Shown in pieces: positions 32,001 to 43,661 of a stretch of 64,000 nucleotides of DNA. The notes beneath the pieces are model-generated. The model made no database searches. It worked only from the letters and a program-made list of their open reading frames with translations, and was not told where the DNA came from. Positions within the stretch are counted from its first letter, which is position 1. Each line of letters opens with the position of its first letter. This stretch comes from Capra hircus (taxonomy: Eukaryota; Chordata; Mammalia; Artiodactyla; Bovidae). Location: NCBI RefSeq assembly GCF_001704415.2, contig NC_030826.1, positions 59,911,362 through 59,975,361 of the forward strand. Direction: 5' to 3'. The position numbers and the translations under genes were made by a program.

Positions 32001-32830
32001 CAGACTGAAATCTTTACTTGAAAGTGATTTCATGAAATTGTGTAAATATAAGGGAATACGGTGGCCTGTAACAGGCCATGGAATGCTGGCACAAAATGAA
32101 CATTGTGTTTCCCCATTGAAAGTCTTCCTGCATGGCCACCAGCTTCTATGTTATCAGCTCACAAGAGTCTACACCTTTTCCTTTGAGTCACTTCCTATAA
32201 GCTTCTCAGTTGATGACGGTAATTAAAGAAAACTTCTTCCTATGTGAAGTAAGGTGTGAAAGAACAATTAAAAAAAAAAAAAAAGTAAAATGGTGGGAAC
32301 ATTTCTCCGGGCAAAAGCAATTTCCCCTTTGAAAGAGCTCACTTATTATGATCTCTGTGGAGGCATCTATTTTCAGTGTATCACTTCCCTCTGATGAAAA
32401 ACAAACTCATCTCAGGGAACTAAAACACCAGGATAAGTCATAATGAACAGCATTTTAGTCCTTGACAACCAAGACTCTTAAGACATAAGGTCATTAAAAT
32501 GAACTTAGAACAATAGCTTCCAAGGAGCAAATAAGGCTCTTTGGGAAGAAAACTGTTCTCATCCCCTTTATTACAGTATTAAAAATAAATCTTCTCTCAA
32601 GACCCCTAATCTATTTATTGCTAGAACTTAGTTTGTAAGATTGTGAGAACCCTGCATCCAGAAACATGAAAGCCTGCATTTGACCTTGGAGGGGAAAACC
32701 AATATAAAAGATATGTAGGTAGAAAATCGGAAAGTTTCCGTGTAATATGGGGATGCCAATGGCATAGCAGTAAAACTCCAAAGGCAATTCAGAGAGAGCA
32801 ATTGCCAGTGTCCAGGGCTGCTGGACCCAG
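32001..32830. other. Unique DNA, nothing recognised
   Basis: No repeat landmark. A run near 32267-32283. Confidence 0.4.
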
Positions 32831-34320
32831 TTGCTGTTGTTGTTTGGTCATTCAGTCATGTCCAACTCTTTGTGACAGCATGGACTGCAGCACGCCAGGC
32901 CGCCCTGTCCATCACCAACTCCCAGAGCTCGCTCAAACACAAGTCCATTGAGTGGTGATGCCATCCAACCATCTCATCCTCTGTCACCCCCTTCTCCTCT
33001 TGCTGTCAATCTTTCCCAGCATAAGAGTGTTTTCCACTGAGTCAGTTCTTTGCATCAGGTGGCCAAAGTATTGGAGTTTCAGCTTCAGCATCAGTCCCTC
33101 AAAAGAATATTCAAGACTGATTTCCTTTAGGATTGACTGGTTGGATCTCCTTGCAGTCCAAGGGACTCTCAAGAGTTTTCTCCAACACCACAGTTCAAAA
33201 GCATCAATTCTTTGCTACTCAGCTTTCTTTATAGTCCAACTCTCACATCCATACATGACTACTGGAAAAACCATAGCTTTGATTAGATGGGCCTTTGTTG
33301 GTGATGTCGCTGCTTTTTAATATACTGTCTAGGTTGGTCATAGCTTTTCTTCCAAGGAGCAAGCATCATTTAATTTCATGGCTGCAGTCACCATCTGCAG
33401 TGACTTTGGAGCCCCCCAAATAAAGTCACTGTTTCCACTGTTTCTCCATCTATTTTCCATGAAGTGATGGGACCATATGCCATGATCTTTGTTTTCTGAA
33501 TGTTGAGTTTTAAGCCAACTTTTTCACTCTCCTCTTTCACTTTCATCAAGAGGCTCTTTAGTTCTTCTTCACTTTCTGTCTCAAGGGTGGTATCATCTGC
33601 ATATCTGAGGTTATTGATATTTCTCCCGGCAATCTTGATTCCAGCTTGTGTTTCTTCCAGTCCAGCGTTTCTCATGATGTACTGTGCATAGAAGTTAAAT
33701 AAGCAGGGTGACAATATACACCCTTGAAGTACTCCTTTCCCAATTTGGAACCAGTCTGTTTTTCCATGTCCAGATCTAACTGTTGCTTCTTGACCTGCAT
33801 ACAGGTTTCTCAGGAGGCAGGACAGGTGGTCTGATATCCCCATCTCTTTAAGAATTTTTCATAGTTTGTTGTGATCCACTCAGTCAAAGACTTTTGTGTA
33901 GTCAATAAAGCAGAAGTAGATGTCTTTCTGGAACTCTTGTGCTTTTTTGATGATTCAGTGGATGTTGGTGATTTGATCTCTGGTTCCTCTGCCTTTTCTA
34001 AATCCAGCTTGAACATATGGAAGTTCATGGTTCACATACTGTTGAAGCCTGGCTTGAAGAATTTTGAGCATTTCTTTTCCAGCATATGAGATGAGTGCTA
34101 TGAACATACTTTGCATTGCCTTTCTTTGGGACTGGAATGAAAACCGACCTTTTCCAGTCTTGTGGTCACTGTTGAGTTTTCCAGATTTGCTGGCATATTG
34201 ACTTTCACAGCATCACAGCACTTTCACAGCATCATCTTTTAGGATTTGAAATAGCTCAACAGAAATTCCATCACCTGCACTAGCTTTGTTCATAGTGATG
34301 CTTCCTAAGGCCCACTTGAT
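32831..34320 (-). mobile_element. BovB LINE, 1.5 kb antisense (3' UTR and RT)
   Basis: Antisense BovB from a GTT-type (CAA) tail through the 3' UTR and back into the RT domain, stopping at 'taaggcccacttgat'. On the minus strand, 33388-33843 (151 codons) keeps the RT motif with KGVLQGCILSPCLFN and the LRYADD catalytic motif (about 33603). Frames are broken on both sides. It joins directly to BovB 5'-UTR sequence of opposite orientation at 34320/34321. Confidence 0.95.
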
Positions 34321-35817
34321 AGGAAAGGACAGGGAGACCACTTTCTCCCCCACAAATTCATCAAAAGATCATTTGAATGCTGAGCAACTTCCACGAAACA
34401 ACTTCTGAACACTGGCAGAGGACACCAGGCACCTGGAAAGGCAGCCCATTCTCTTCTAAAAGAGGTAGGACAAAATATAAAAGACAAAAAGAGAGACAAG
34501 AGTTAGGGATGGAGACCTGTCGTGAAGGAGGAGAAGTTTCCACACAGCAGGAAACCCTCTCACCAGTGGGTCTGTGGGGAGTTTTGGAATCTCACAGGGC
34601 AAAATAACAAGGAGAAACACATACACACACACACACACACACACAGAATACACACTTAATCCCAACTGTAGAAAAGAGAAATTTCCTGCAAAAGGCTCTA
34701 ATCTAACAACCTAATGCACAGCCTGGCCCTCACAAAACAAAGGACTGAGTGAAACCCAAAGGAGATCTAGCCAGCTGCGGACTGGCCCCTGCCCGCCTGG
34801 AGGCAGAGAGGCAGGTGGCCGACAGCCAGAGCTGGAAGGCAAGGGGCAATCTCAGCCCCAGAGACAGCATCCTCCACGAAACTGTGAGCAGGCTGCAAGC
34901 TGCTAACCATGTCTTCCTGGGATCCTGGACAGTTGACATCTGCCAGGAGGGTCGCAGCCTGAGATCAGCTCCCCAGAGGAGACACGTGGCACACCTGAGA
35001 CGGCGCTCTTGTGGTACACCCAGGAAACTGAGTGGCCAGGACTGGGAGGTGAGTAAGACCACGGCCCTCCTGGGACAGTGTGCCCCCCAAGCACCTGGTC
35101 ATCTGAGCTGCTCAGACCAGGGAAGGGCACAAAATGCACGCCCAACTCACAAGACTGAGCCAGAACTGTTTCTGAGTGTCTCCTGAGGAGGTGTGGGTCA
35201 GAAGTGGCCTGCCACAGGGGCTCTGGGTGCAGCAGGCCTGGATATGGCACAAGCCCTCTTGGAGGAGGTCTCCATTAATCCCACAATAGAGCAGCCGGGA
35301 CATACACAGGACTGGGGAACAGACTCTTGGAGGGCACAAACAGAAACTTGTGCACTAGGACCCAGGAGAAAGGAGCAGTGACCCCACAAGAGATTGACCC
35401 AGAGTTGCCCAGGAGTGTCCAGGAGTCTCTGGGGAAGGTGTAGGTCAACGATGGCCTGCTGCAGGGTCGGGAGCACTGAGTGTGGCAATGTGTACCTGGG
35501 ACCTTTTGAAGAAGGTTGACATTATCTTCATTACATCCACCATAGTTTGACCTCAGGTCAAATAACAGGGAGTGAACATAGCCCCACCCATGAATAGAAA
35601 ATTGGATTAATCATTTACTTAACATGGCCCCGCCCATCAAAATAAGACCCAGTATCCCCCTCAGTCAGTATCTCTCATCAGGAGACTTCAATAAGCCTCT
35701 TATTCTTCTCCATCAGAGGGCAGACAGACTGAAAACCATAGTCACAGAAGACTAACCAAATTGATCACATGGACCACAGCCTTGTGTAGCTCAGTGAAAC
35801 TACGAGCCATGCCTTGT
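34321..35817 (+). mobile_element. BovB LINE 5'-UTR segment, sense
   Basis: GC-richer sequence matching the 5' region of full-length BovB: 'gaccccacaagagattgaccc', 'catggccccgcccatcaaaataagacccag', 'gagggcagacagactgaaaacca', 'atggaccacagccttgtgtagc', ending 'gagccatgcc'. In full-length copies this continues into the endonuclease/RT frame, which is absent here. Most genomic BovB are 5' truncated, so this segment is unusual. Open frames of 145 and 115 codons on opposite strands are not credible genes. Confidence 0.85.
34616..34645 (+). repeat. (CA)n microsatellite inside BovB 5' UTR
   Basis: About 12 CA units, flanked by imperfect CA-rich sequence. Confidence 0.92.
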
Positions 35818-37042
35818 CAGTTCAGTTCAGTTCAGTCACTCAGTCGTGTCCGACTCTTTGCGACCCCATGAGTCACAGCACGCCAGGCCTCCCTGTCCAT
35901 CACCAACTCCTGGAGTTCAATCAAATTCACGTCCATTGAGTTGGTGATGCTGTCCAGCCATCTCATCCTCTGTCATCCCCTTTTCCTCCTGCCTCCAATC
36001 CCTCCCAGCATCAGAATCTTTTTCCAATAAGTCAACTTGTCACATGAGGTGGCCAAAGTACTGGAGTTTCAGCTTTAGCATCATTCCTTCCAAAGAAATC
36101 CCAGGGTTGATCTCCTTTAGAATGGACTGGTTGGATCTCCTTGCAGTCCAAGGGACTCATAAGAGTCTTCTCCAACACCACAATTCAAAAGCATCAATTC
36201 TTTGGCACTCAGCTTTCTTCACAGTCCAACTCTCACATCCATACATGACCACTGGAAATACCATAGCCTTCACCAGATGGACCTTTGTTGGCAAAGTAAT
36301 GTCTCTGCTTTTGAATATGCTATCTAGGTTGGTCATAACTTTCCTTCCAAGGAGTAAGCGTCTTTTAATTTCATGGCTGCAATCACCATCTGCAGTGATT
36401 TTGGAGCCCCTAAAAATAAAGTCTGACACTGTTTCCATTGTATCCTCATCTATTTCCCATGAAGTAATGGGACCAGATGCCGTGATCTTAGTTTTCTGAA
36501 TGTTGAGTTTTAAGCCAGCTTTTTCACTCTCCTCTTTCACTTTCATTAACAGGCTTTTTAGTTCCTCTTCACTTTCTGCCATAAGGGTGGTGTCATCTGC
36601 ATATCTGAGGTTATTGATATTTCTCCCAGCAATCTTGATTCCGGCTTGTGTTTCATCCATCCAGCATTTCTCATGATGTACTCTGCATGTAAATTAAATA
36701 AGCAGGGTGACAATATACAGCCTTGATGTACTCCTCTCCCAATTTGGAATCAGTCTGTTGTTCCATGTCTGGTTCTAACGGTTGCTTCTTGACCTGCATA
36801 CAGATTTCTCAAGAGGCAGGTCAGGTGGTCTGGTATTCCCATCTCTTTAAGAATTTTTCACAGTTTTCTATGATCCACACAATCAAAGGCTATAGTCATT
36901 TAAGCAGAAGTAGATGTTTTTCTGGAATTCTTTTGCTTTTTCTATGATCCAATGGATGTTGGCAATTTGATGTTTGGTTCCTCTCCCTTTTCTAAATCCA
37001 GCTTGGACATCTGGAATTTCTCAGTTCACATACTGCTGAAAC
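35818..37042 (-). mobile_element. BovB LINE, 1.2 kb antisense (3' UTR and RT)
   Basis: Antisense BovB beginning with three to four TTCAG units directly at the end of the 5'-UTR segment, and ending inside the RT at 'catactgctgaaacc'. It has a different tail type from the copy at 32831, so it is a separate insertion. I could not find its target-site duplication. Confidence 0.95.
36157..36660 (-). pseudogene. BovB reverse-transcriptase C-terminal remnant
   Basis: Minus-strand frame of 167 codons. Its N-terminal end has the catalytic LRYADDTT motif (at about residues 18-25), then the conserved RT thumb region and a Cys/Trp-rich C-terminus (YGCESWTVKK, LWCWRRLL). A complete BovB ORF is about a thousand codons with an N-terminal apurinic-type endonuclease, so this is under a fifth of it. 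The frame is interrupted on both sides; no activity is expected. Confidence 0.9.
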
Positions 37043-37247
37043 CACTGCTCCACCCCAGAGGTAGCTATAAAAAGGGTCATCTGGTGAACAGTGATGTCTT
37101 GAAGTTCACTGAAGGCATATTGAAAACACTTTCCTTCCTTGATTTTGGTGTCAGCCTGGTTCTCCAGCTTCAATCTGAGAGACTTTACAGATCTCATAAA
37201 CTATCTTTTTTCCACATAAGTTACCCAGAGATGGTTTGTTGGTTTCT

Positions 37248-37907
37248 ATTTCAACCAAGAGAAAGAGGAAAAAGTGAAAGCAGTGACTGATTTTCTTTTC
37301 TTGGCTCCAACATTACTCCAGATAATGACTGAGGCCATGATATTAAAAGACACCTGCTCCTTGGAAAGAAAGCTATGACAAACCTAGACAGTGTATTAAA
37401 AAGCAAAGGCATCACTTTGCTGACAAAGGTCCTTATAGTCAAAGCTATGTTTTTTCCAGTAGTTAGGTACAGATGTGAGAGTTCGATCATAAAGAAGACT
37501 GAGGGCTGAAGAATTAATGCTTTTGAATTGTGGTGCTGGAGAAGACTCTTGAAAGTCCCTTGGACAGCAGGAAAATCAAACCAGTCAATCCTAAAGGAAA
37601 CCAACCCTGAATATTCATCAGAAGGACTGAGGTTGAAGCTGAAGCTCCAAAATTTTGGCCACCTGATGCAAAGAGCTGACTCATTAGGAAAGATCCTGAT
37701 GCTGGAGAAGATTGAAGACAGGAAGAGAAGGGGACGACAGAGGATGAGATGGTTAGATAGCATCACCAATTCAATGGACATGAATTTGAGCAGACTCCAG
37801 GAGGTAGTGGAGGACAGCGGAGCCTGGTGTAATGCAGTCCATGGCATCAAAAAGAGTCAGGCACGATTTAGTGACTGAACGGCAACAACAACAAATTTCA
37901 ACCAAGA
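37248..37907 (+). mobile_element. BovB LINE 3' fragment with 13-bp target-site duplication
   Basis: Sense BovB (37261-37894) of the CAA-tail type ('gactgaacggcaacaacaacaaa'). Perfect copies of atttcaaccaaga at 37248-37260 and 37895-37907. The RT C-terminal frame is broken by a TGA at 37507 and further changes. It opposes the 35818 copy across 205 bp. Confidence 0.96.
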
Positions 37908-39029
37908 ACTCTGACTCCAAGTAGCATAATATTAGATTCCTTCGATAAATATGATGACGCTTCTCTTTGATGATGATGGAGCCTCAGTTATGAACTAGGA
38001 ATTGCATGGACCACAGAATAGCAATCTTTTTAGAAAAACTCGAAACATATCTTCTGATTGTTGAGTATTTCTCTAAAAATAGCCAAGGGTTTTTTTAATC
38101 CAAATCTTTTCCCTTTATAGTCTCACAAAATAATCCATAAGGGCATTCATAGAAGTTCTATGAAAGATAAAGAGCTGAGATATTTTAAGAAGTCATACAC
38201 TTCTCAACTGAAAGAAAATATTCAAGCCTTTTGAGGCCCTTGTCAAATTATTCACCTTCATTTTTAGATGTCACAGCTGAAGTATTGAAATAAACAAATA
38301 TTCATTTGGAAGATTACAGATGGTGAATATTAATTGTTGCATGTATCAAATTATAATGGAGCATTGTAATTATAGTGAATGGATTTTGTAATTGCTTGAG
38401 GATTATGGAAGGGGATAAATGTAAAGGATGCTAGAAAGCTAAGGAAGATAAATATTTGAGGGGATGCAGGTGTATAAGGCATTTGTTGAACTTTTCTAAT
38501 TTAGGAGACCAGGGGAGGCAAGCCCATGGTCCCTATGTATGAAATGCTGGTACCATCATAATAAAGCAGAAGTCACAAGCTGGTCCAATATGCAACTGCT
38601 GGAATGCCTTCACTGGACTAGTGAGAATCAGAATTTATTTCCATTAATTTGCTGTATGAACAAATAAATCATTGGGGGTCACCTGATACTGCTCTTGAAA
38701 CAAATACAAGGGGATCTGGACCAGTATGAGCAGGCTCTGTTTTTGAAGAGAATAATAATAAAGGGCCCTGGACTTGAATTTGAACCACAGTAAGACACGT
38801 TCTGCCTGTTCAGATGACAACTTAGGACCCCAAGCAACGTTTTGGCCCTGCCTTGTAAGAAGCTATTCAAGACACAGGGCCAAGCAATTGCCAAGCCATG
38901 ACCCGTGATCAATTCCCAAACATTCACCGTCCCAAGCATTCCATCACGTGTCATGTCCAGCTCAAGGGAGAAAGTCTGAACTATAGTACAGTCGTGCTCT
39001 AAGATCAAAGGTGAGAAACCAGACAATAG
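37908..39029. other. Unique DNA with an AT-rich TAATT cluster
   Basis: No repeat recognised. At 38325-38395 several TAATTG/TAATTA-type sites occur close together (38331, 38367, 38389) in AT-rich DNA. This could be a non-coding regulatory element or simply composition. Confidence 0.4.
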
Positions 39030-39400
39030 AAAGCATTTGGTACAGGTACACATGGCTATATTTAAAGTAGATAACCACCAAGGACCCACTTACTGTATTG
39101 CACAGGGAACTCTGCTCAATCCTGTGTCACAATCTAAATGGGATAAGAATCTGGAAAAGAATTGTTGTTGTTCAGTCCCTGAGTCCTGTCTGACTCTCTG
39201 CAACCCTGTGGACTGCAGCATGCAAGGCTTCCCTGTCCTTCACTATCTCCTGGAGGTTGATCAAACTCATGTCCATTTAGCTGATGATAAAAAAGAATAG
39301 ATGCATGTATATGTATCACTGAATCACTTTGCTGGACTCCTGAAATTAATGCAACATTGTTAACAAACTATACTACTATATTAAATAAAATTTTTAAAAA
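39030..39400 (+). mobile_element. L1 LINE 3' end, sense, split by BovB
   Basis: 'tgtattgcacagggaactctgctcaa', then after the insertion 'tatgtatcactgaatcactttgctgg', 'caacattgttaacaaactatactac' and an A-rich tail: L1 3' UTR and terminus in sense. Confidence 0.85.
39155..39298 (-). mobile_element. BovB LINE 3' tail in L1, with target-site duplication
   Basis: A 128-bp antisense BovB end (39163-39290) with a (TTG)n, i.e. CAA-type, tail. Flanks aaaagaat at 39155-39162 and 39291-39298. Confidence 0.9.
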
Positions 39401-39443
39401 AAATTATTTGGAAACCACCCGTTTCTTCCCAATTCATTGCACC

Positions 39444-39785
39444 TCAGTTCAGTTCAGTTCAGTTCAGTCGCTCAGTCGTGTCCGACTCTTTGCGACCCCA
39501 TGAATGGCAGCACGCCAGGCCTCCCTGTCCATCACCAACTCCCAGAGTTCACTCAGACTCACGTCCATCGAGTCCGTGATGCCATCCAGCCATCTCATCC
39601 TCGGTCGTCCCCTTCTCCTCCTGCCTCCAATCTCTCCCATCATCAGAGTCTTTTCCAATGAGTCAACTCTTCGCATGAGGTGTCCAAAGTACTGGAGCTT
39701 CAGCTTTAGTATCATTCCTTCCAAAGAAATCCCAGGGTTGATCTCCTTCAGAATGGACTGGTTGGATCTCCTTGCAGTCCAAGGG
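39444..39785 (-). mobile_element. BovB LINE 3' fragment, antisense, little diverged
   Basis: Starts with five TTCAG units; CpG-containing landmarks are intact ('gtcgctcagtcgtgtccgactctttgcgacccc', 'cacgccaggcc', 'cctcggtcgtcccc'). Ends at 'ttgcagtccaaggga'. Probably one of the youngest copies here. Confidence 0.95.
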
Positions 39786-40547
39786 ACCTACCTAAATAGA
39801 ATTTAAGTTTTATATTTGCTTTCTTTGTTTTTCGCTGTTTTTACAGACTGATATTAAGAGCGCTGAATTTGGCCCATGAAAGTGGGTTAAGAAGTGGAAA
39901 AAATAATTTCCTCACTTAGTTCTTTCTCCAGTTAACTAAATCCATTTGAAACAAAAAGTTACTGATTACGTACCACCTTATCACATACAATTCTGGACAT
40001 AGTTGAAGTCATAAAACGTCAGGAATTCACCTCTTTCCATTTTTCCATATGGGAAGCTAGGAGGAATACTGGACTAGAGTAGAGAGACCTGCGTTGCTCT
40101 CTCCACTCTCCCCAGACTAGCCCAGTGGCCTTCCCTCACCCTGAGCCCACATTCATAAAATGAGGGTCTGTTTTTCTCAAAACAGCACCTAATGTCCTGC
40201 TTTGTCTCCCTGCTTTCTTTATTGAAGGCATCCAAGATTCATCCTGTATATTTATTTTTACTTGCTTATTATTTTCACTTGCCTATTGCTACCAGACTAG
40301 GGTCCCCTTGGAGTCATAAATTATCTTTTTTTGTTTGTTTGTTTGTTTTTTAATCCCAGATAGTCAACAACTTTCACTTGGTAGATGGGTTGACTCCAAT
40401 GTGATTAAATGAATGAACAGATTAAAGGATGAAGAAATGTGTTCTAAATATAAACACACATATTTTTATCATTAAAGGTATTTTATCAATCATTTCCTCT
40501 TTCGTGGTTTCTCTCAAAAGCTGACTTTGAGACGTGGATGAGAATTC
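39786..40547. other. Mostly unique DNA, possible L2 remnant
   Basis: Around 40250-40320 'tacttgcttattattttcac ... accagactagggtccccttggagtc' weakly resembles the L2 3' region. The rest shows nothing. (GTTT)n at 40331-40349. Confidence 0.35.
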
Positions 40548-40761
40548 CGGTGCAGTAAGTCCTCTGCCTGCCTGATGGGCTAGGAGATGCAGGTTTGATC
40601 CTGGAAGGATTATCCCCTGGACGGAAGATCCCCCGGAGAAGGAAATGGCAACCCACTCCAGTATTCTTGTCTGGAGAATCCCATGGACAGAGGAACCGGC
40701 GGGCTACAGCCCATAGCGTCACACAGAGTTGGACACAGCTGAAGTGACTTAGCACAGCACT
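40548..40761 (+). mobile_element. Bov-tA SINE, sense, diverged head
   Basis: The head is altered ('ctgcctgcctgatgggctaggagatgcagg', 'ggtttgatcctgg' for the B box) with a small internal repeat of 'cccctggacggaagatcccccgg'. The BovA part is normal and ends 'gtgacttagcacagcac'. Confidence 0.9.
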
Positions 40762-41140
40762 GCACATTCTGACTGGTGTGAGATGATACCTCATTGTAGT
40801 TTTGATTCCCATTTCTCTAATACTGAGCGACGTTGAGCATCTTTTCACGTGTTTATTAGCCATCTGCATGTCTTCTTTGGAGAAACGTATGTTTAGAGCT
40901 TCTGCCCACTTTTTGGAAAAAGAAAGCACAAAAAAGAAAGAATTTAAAAAGTTTCACCACACTCCGGTTATAAAAGAATTCCCTCATGTTTTCCTCTAGG
41001 ATTTGTATGGGTTTGGCTTTTGCCTTTAGAACTCAGATGCCTTTATAGCTTATTGTGATACGTGCTGTGAAATATAAGCTCAATTTTACCTTTTTTCAAA
41101 TGGCTATCAGTTATCCAATGCCAATTATGTTAAAAACCAT
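40762..41140 (-). mobile_element. L1 LINE ORF2 3' region, antisense, rearranged
   Basis: 'cattctgactggtgtgagatgatacctcattgtag', 'acgttgagcatcttttcacgtg', 'catctgcatgtcttctttggagaaacg', then after a short interruption (about 40915-40985) 'ttctaggatttgtatgggtttggc'-like sequence: antisense L1 ORF2 with an internal loss. Confidence 0.85.
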
Positions 41141-41739
41141 TGTTTCCTTGATGAAAACAAAAGAACCTCTGTAAGAGAGCCCTCAAGGATGACCTGGGAC
41201 AGAGGTAAACAGGGAGGAGAGGAAAAAACAGCTCTACCTAGGAAATCTCTTAAACAAAAACTCATTCGATTTTAAAATGGTGAGAATAAAGTGAAAAGAT
41301 GATGCTAAGGGAATTTGCGGCCTGAACACTATTTCGATCCATAGCAAGCTTATTTATGAAACCAAAGGCCAAAGAACAAGGCCAGTGTTTTTCTCAGCGA
41401 TACGAAAAGTATCATTTCCCATTTTTTTTTGACCACCACAGACTGAATTTTTTCCATTTCCCACACCAGATTTGAGCAACCTCTCCACTGCTCAACCCGC
41501 TCCAGATAAGCTGGAAGCCGGTTGCCAATGGTCCAGGAGCTGAACACAATCTGACGAGTGGTAAGATTTCTAATTCTTAGTCTGCTTTGCTAAGAGAGAA
41601 CAGGCTTTGGGAAATTAGAAATGGAATTTTACTTTATTTGTGGAGAATCTGTAAAGAATATTAGCTCTCTATACAAAGAACCAGGGTTGACTGGTTTTTA
41701 GTACATTTGAGACAACACTGGAGAAATGTTAAATCTTGC
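41141..41739. other. Unique DNA, nothing recognised
   Basis: No repeat or coding signal. Confidence 0.4.
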
Positions 41740-42180
41740 TGTTGTTCAGTTGTGACCCCATGGACTGTAGCATGCCAGGCTCCACTGTCCTCCACCATCT
41801 CCCAGTTTGCTAAGATTCATGTCGATCAAGTTGGTGATGCTACCTAACCATCTCATCCTCTGCTGCCTCCTTCTCCTTTGCCTTCAATCTTTCCCAGCAT
41901 CAGGGTCTTTTCCAAAGAGTTGCCTCTTCACATCTGGTAACTAAAGTATTAGAGCTTCAGCTTCAGCATCAGTCCTTCCAATGAATACTCAGAGTTGATT
42001 TCCTCTAGGATTGACTGGTTTGATCTTGCAGTCCACGGAACTCTCAAGAGTCTTCTCCAGCACCACAGTTTAAAAGCATCAATTCTTCGGTGCTCAGCCT
42101 TCTTTTTGGTTGAGCTCTCACATACATGACCAGTGAAAAAAACATAGCTTTGACTACACAGACCTTTGTCGGCAAAGATA
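41740..42180 (-). mobile_element. BovB LINE 3' fragment, antisense, older
   Basis: Antisense BovB with a GTT-type tail, several small deletions ('cagttgtgaccccatgg') and TpG/CpA decay. Extends to 'cctttgtcggcaaag' in the RT C-terminus. Confidence 0.93.
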
Positions 42181-42409
42181 TGAAATCTAGGATGTATTTT
42201 TATGTGCTTATGAATATGCCCATCTTCCCATGATTCAGATCCCAGGGCCACCTTCCCCTTCCTGACGGACACCTTCACTGAGGGCACCATCTAGGTCCTG
42301 TCTAACTGGTTTCACCACCCAAGAATTGCAGAGAGGAGTTAAGACCCCAGTCCCCTTTCTCCAGCATAGTCCTGTTTCCCTCCTATAAAATTTCCTTACA
42401 GCCCTACCT

Positions 42410-42605
42410 TACTGTATATATAGTCTTATGTATATTTTAATCTCAAACTCCTAATTTATCCCTCCTCCCTTCCTTTGGTAACCATATGTTTATTTTTTTT
42501 ACATCTTGAATCTATTTCTGTTTTGTAAATAAGTTCATTTCTATCATTTTCTTTTTAGATTTCACATATAAGCAATACATGCTATGATTTTTCATCTCTG
42601 TAATA
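42410..42605 (-). mobile_element. L1 LINE 3'-UTR fragment, antisense
   Basis: 'atctcaaactcctaatttatccctcc', 'ggtaaccatatgtttat', 'ttctgttttgtaaataagttcattt' are ruminant L1 3'-UTR landmarks in antisense. Confidence 0.85.
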
Positions 42606-43052
42606 ATATATATAGTACTTATTACCAACTTCAATTAATGAGACATTTTTAGGTGAAAGTGAGAGGGGAAAGATATTTAAACTTCTAAACACTGCATAAC
42701 TGTCCAAGGTTATATATTCTATAAGTGGAAAATAAGAATAAAAATAAAGGTATATTTATGATTACAGTGTTTCTATACAATATACTGCTTAATGGATTTT
42801 ATTCCTTGAAAGATTTGATACAGGGGAGATTTTAATCACTCTAAGAATGTTTAGATGCTTCTAACCTTGTTTAGAATGAGGGGATGGATTAGAAAAACCC
42901 TGATGATTCTTTCTATCATGCTTTTATTACTCAGTTGGGCAGTCCTCTGTTAATTTAAAAAAAAGGGGGAATTTCCTTTTGCCCTGAGTGTTTGCAAGCA
43001 AGTCATGTGATCTCACTTATAATATACAAGTTTCAGCAGTATTTGCTACTGT
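42606..43052. other. Unique AT-rich DNA, nothing recognised
   Basis: No named repeat or open frame of note. Confidence 0.4.
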
Positions 43053-43229
43053 TTTCCTCTAGAGAAGGAAGAATTTTTTCCTTCTCCTTTGCAGAAGGAA
43101 ATGGCAACCCATTCCATTACTCTTGCCTGGAAAATTCCATGGACAGGGGAGCCTGGCCAGCTACAGTCCATGGGGTCGCAAAGAGTTGGACACAATTGAG
43201 CAACTTCACTTTCACTTTCCTCTAGAGAA
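43053..43229 (+). mobile_element. Bov-A SINE with target-site duplication
   Basis: BovA unit in sense (43067-43215; recognisable from 'gcagaaggaaatggcaaccc' to 'gagcaacttcactttcac'). Flanked by tttcctctagagaa at 43053-43066 and 43216-43229. The right copy also serves as the left flank of the next SINE. Confidence 0.92.
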
Positions 43230-43555
43230 GGGCTTCCCTGGTAAGTCAGTTGGTAAAGAATCTCCCTGCAATGCAGGAGACCTGGTTTGATTCCTGGATT
43301 GGGAAGATCCTCTGAAGATGGGATAGGCTACCCACTCCAGTATTCCTGGGCTTCCCTTGTGGCTCAGCAGATAAAGAATTTGCCTTCAATGCAGGAGACC
43401 TGGCTTTGATCCCTGGGTTGGGAAGATCCCCTGAAAAAGAGAAAGGCTACCCACTCCAGTATTCTGCCCTGGGGAATTCCATGGACTGTATAGTGTATGC
43501 ATGGGGTCGCAAAGAGTCTGACAGGACTGAGCAACTTTCACTTTCCTCTAGAGAA
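43216..43555 (+). mobile_element. Bov-tA2 SINE (two tRNA heads) at the same target site
   Basis: Two successive tRNA-derived heads ('gggcttccctggtaagtc' at 43230 and 'gggcttcccttgtggctc' at about 43349), then one BovA tail: the Bov-tA2 form. Flanked by tttcctctagagaa at 43216-43229 and 43542-43555. Confidence 0.93.
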
Positions 43556-43661
43556 TGATCCCTCATGAAGCTCTGACTTAATAAAGGGAATCCACTGAAA
43601 ATAAGCACCATTTAAAGCAATGTGAGGTTAATAAAATTAAAGACAGACCTAAGAGCATTAT

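Noticed and set aside
34749..35250. 145- and 115-codon frames on opposite strands
   Set aside because: Both lie in the BovB 5' UTR and overlap each other; I know no established protein from this part of BovB.
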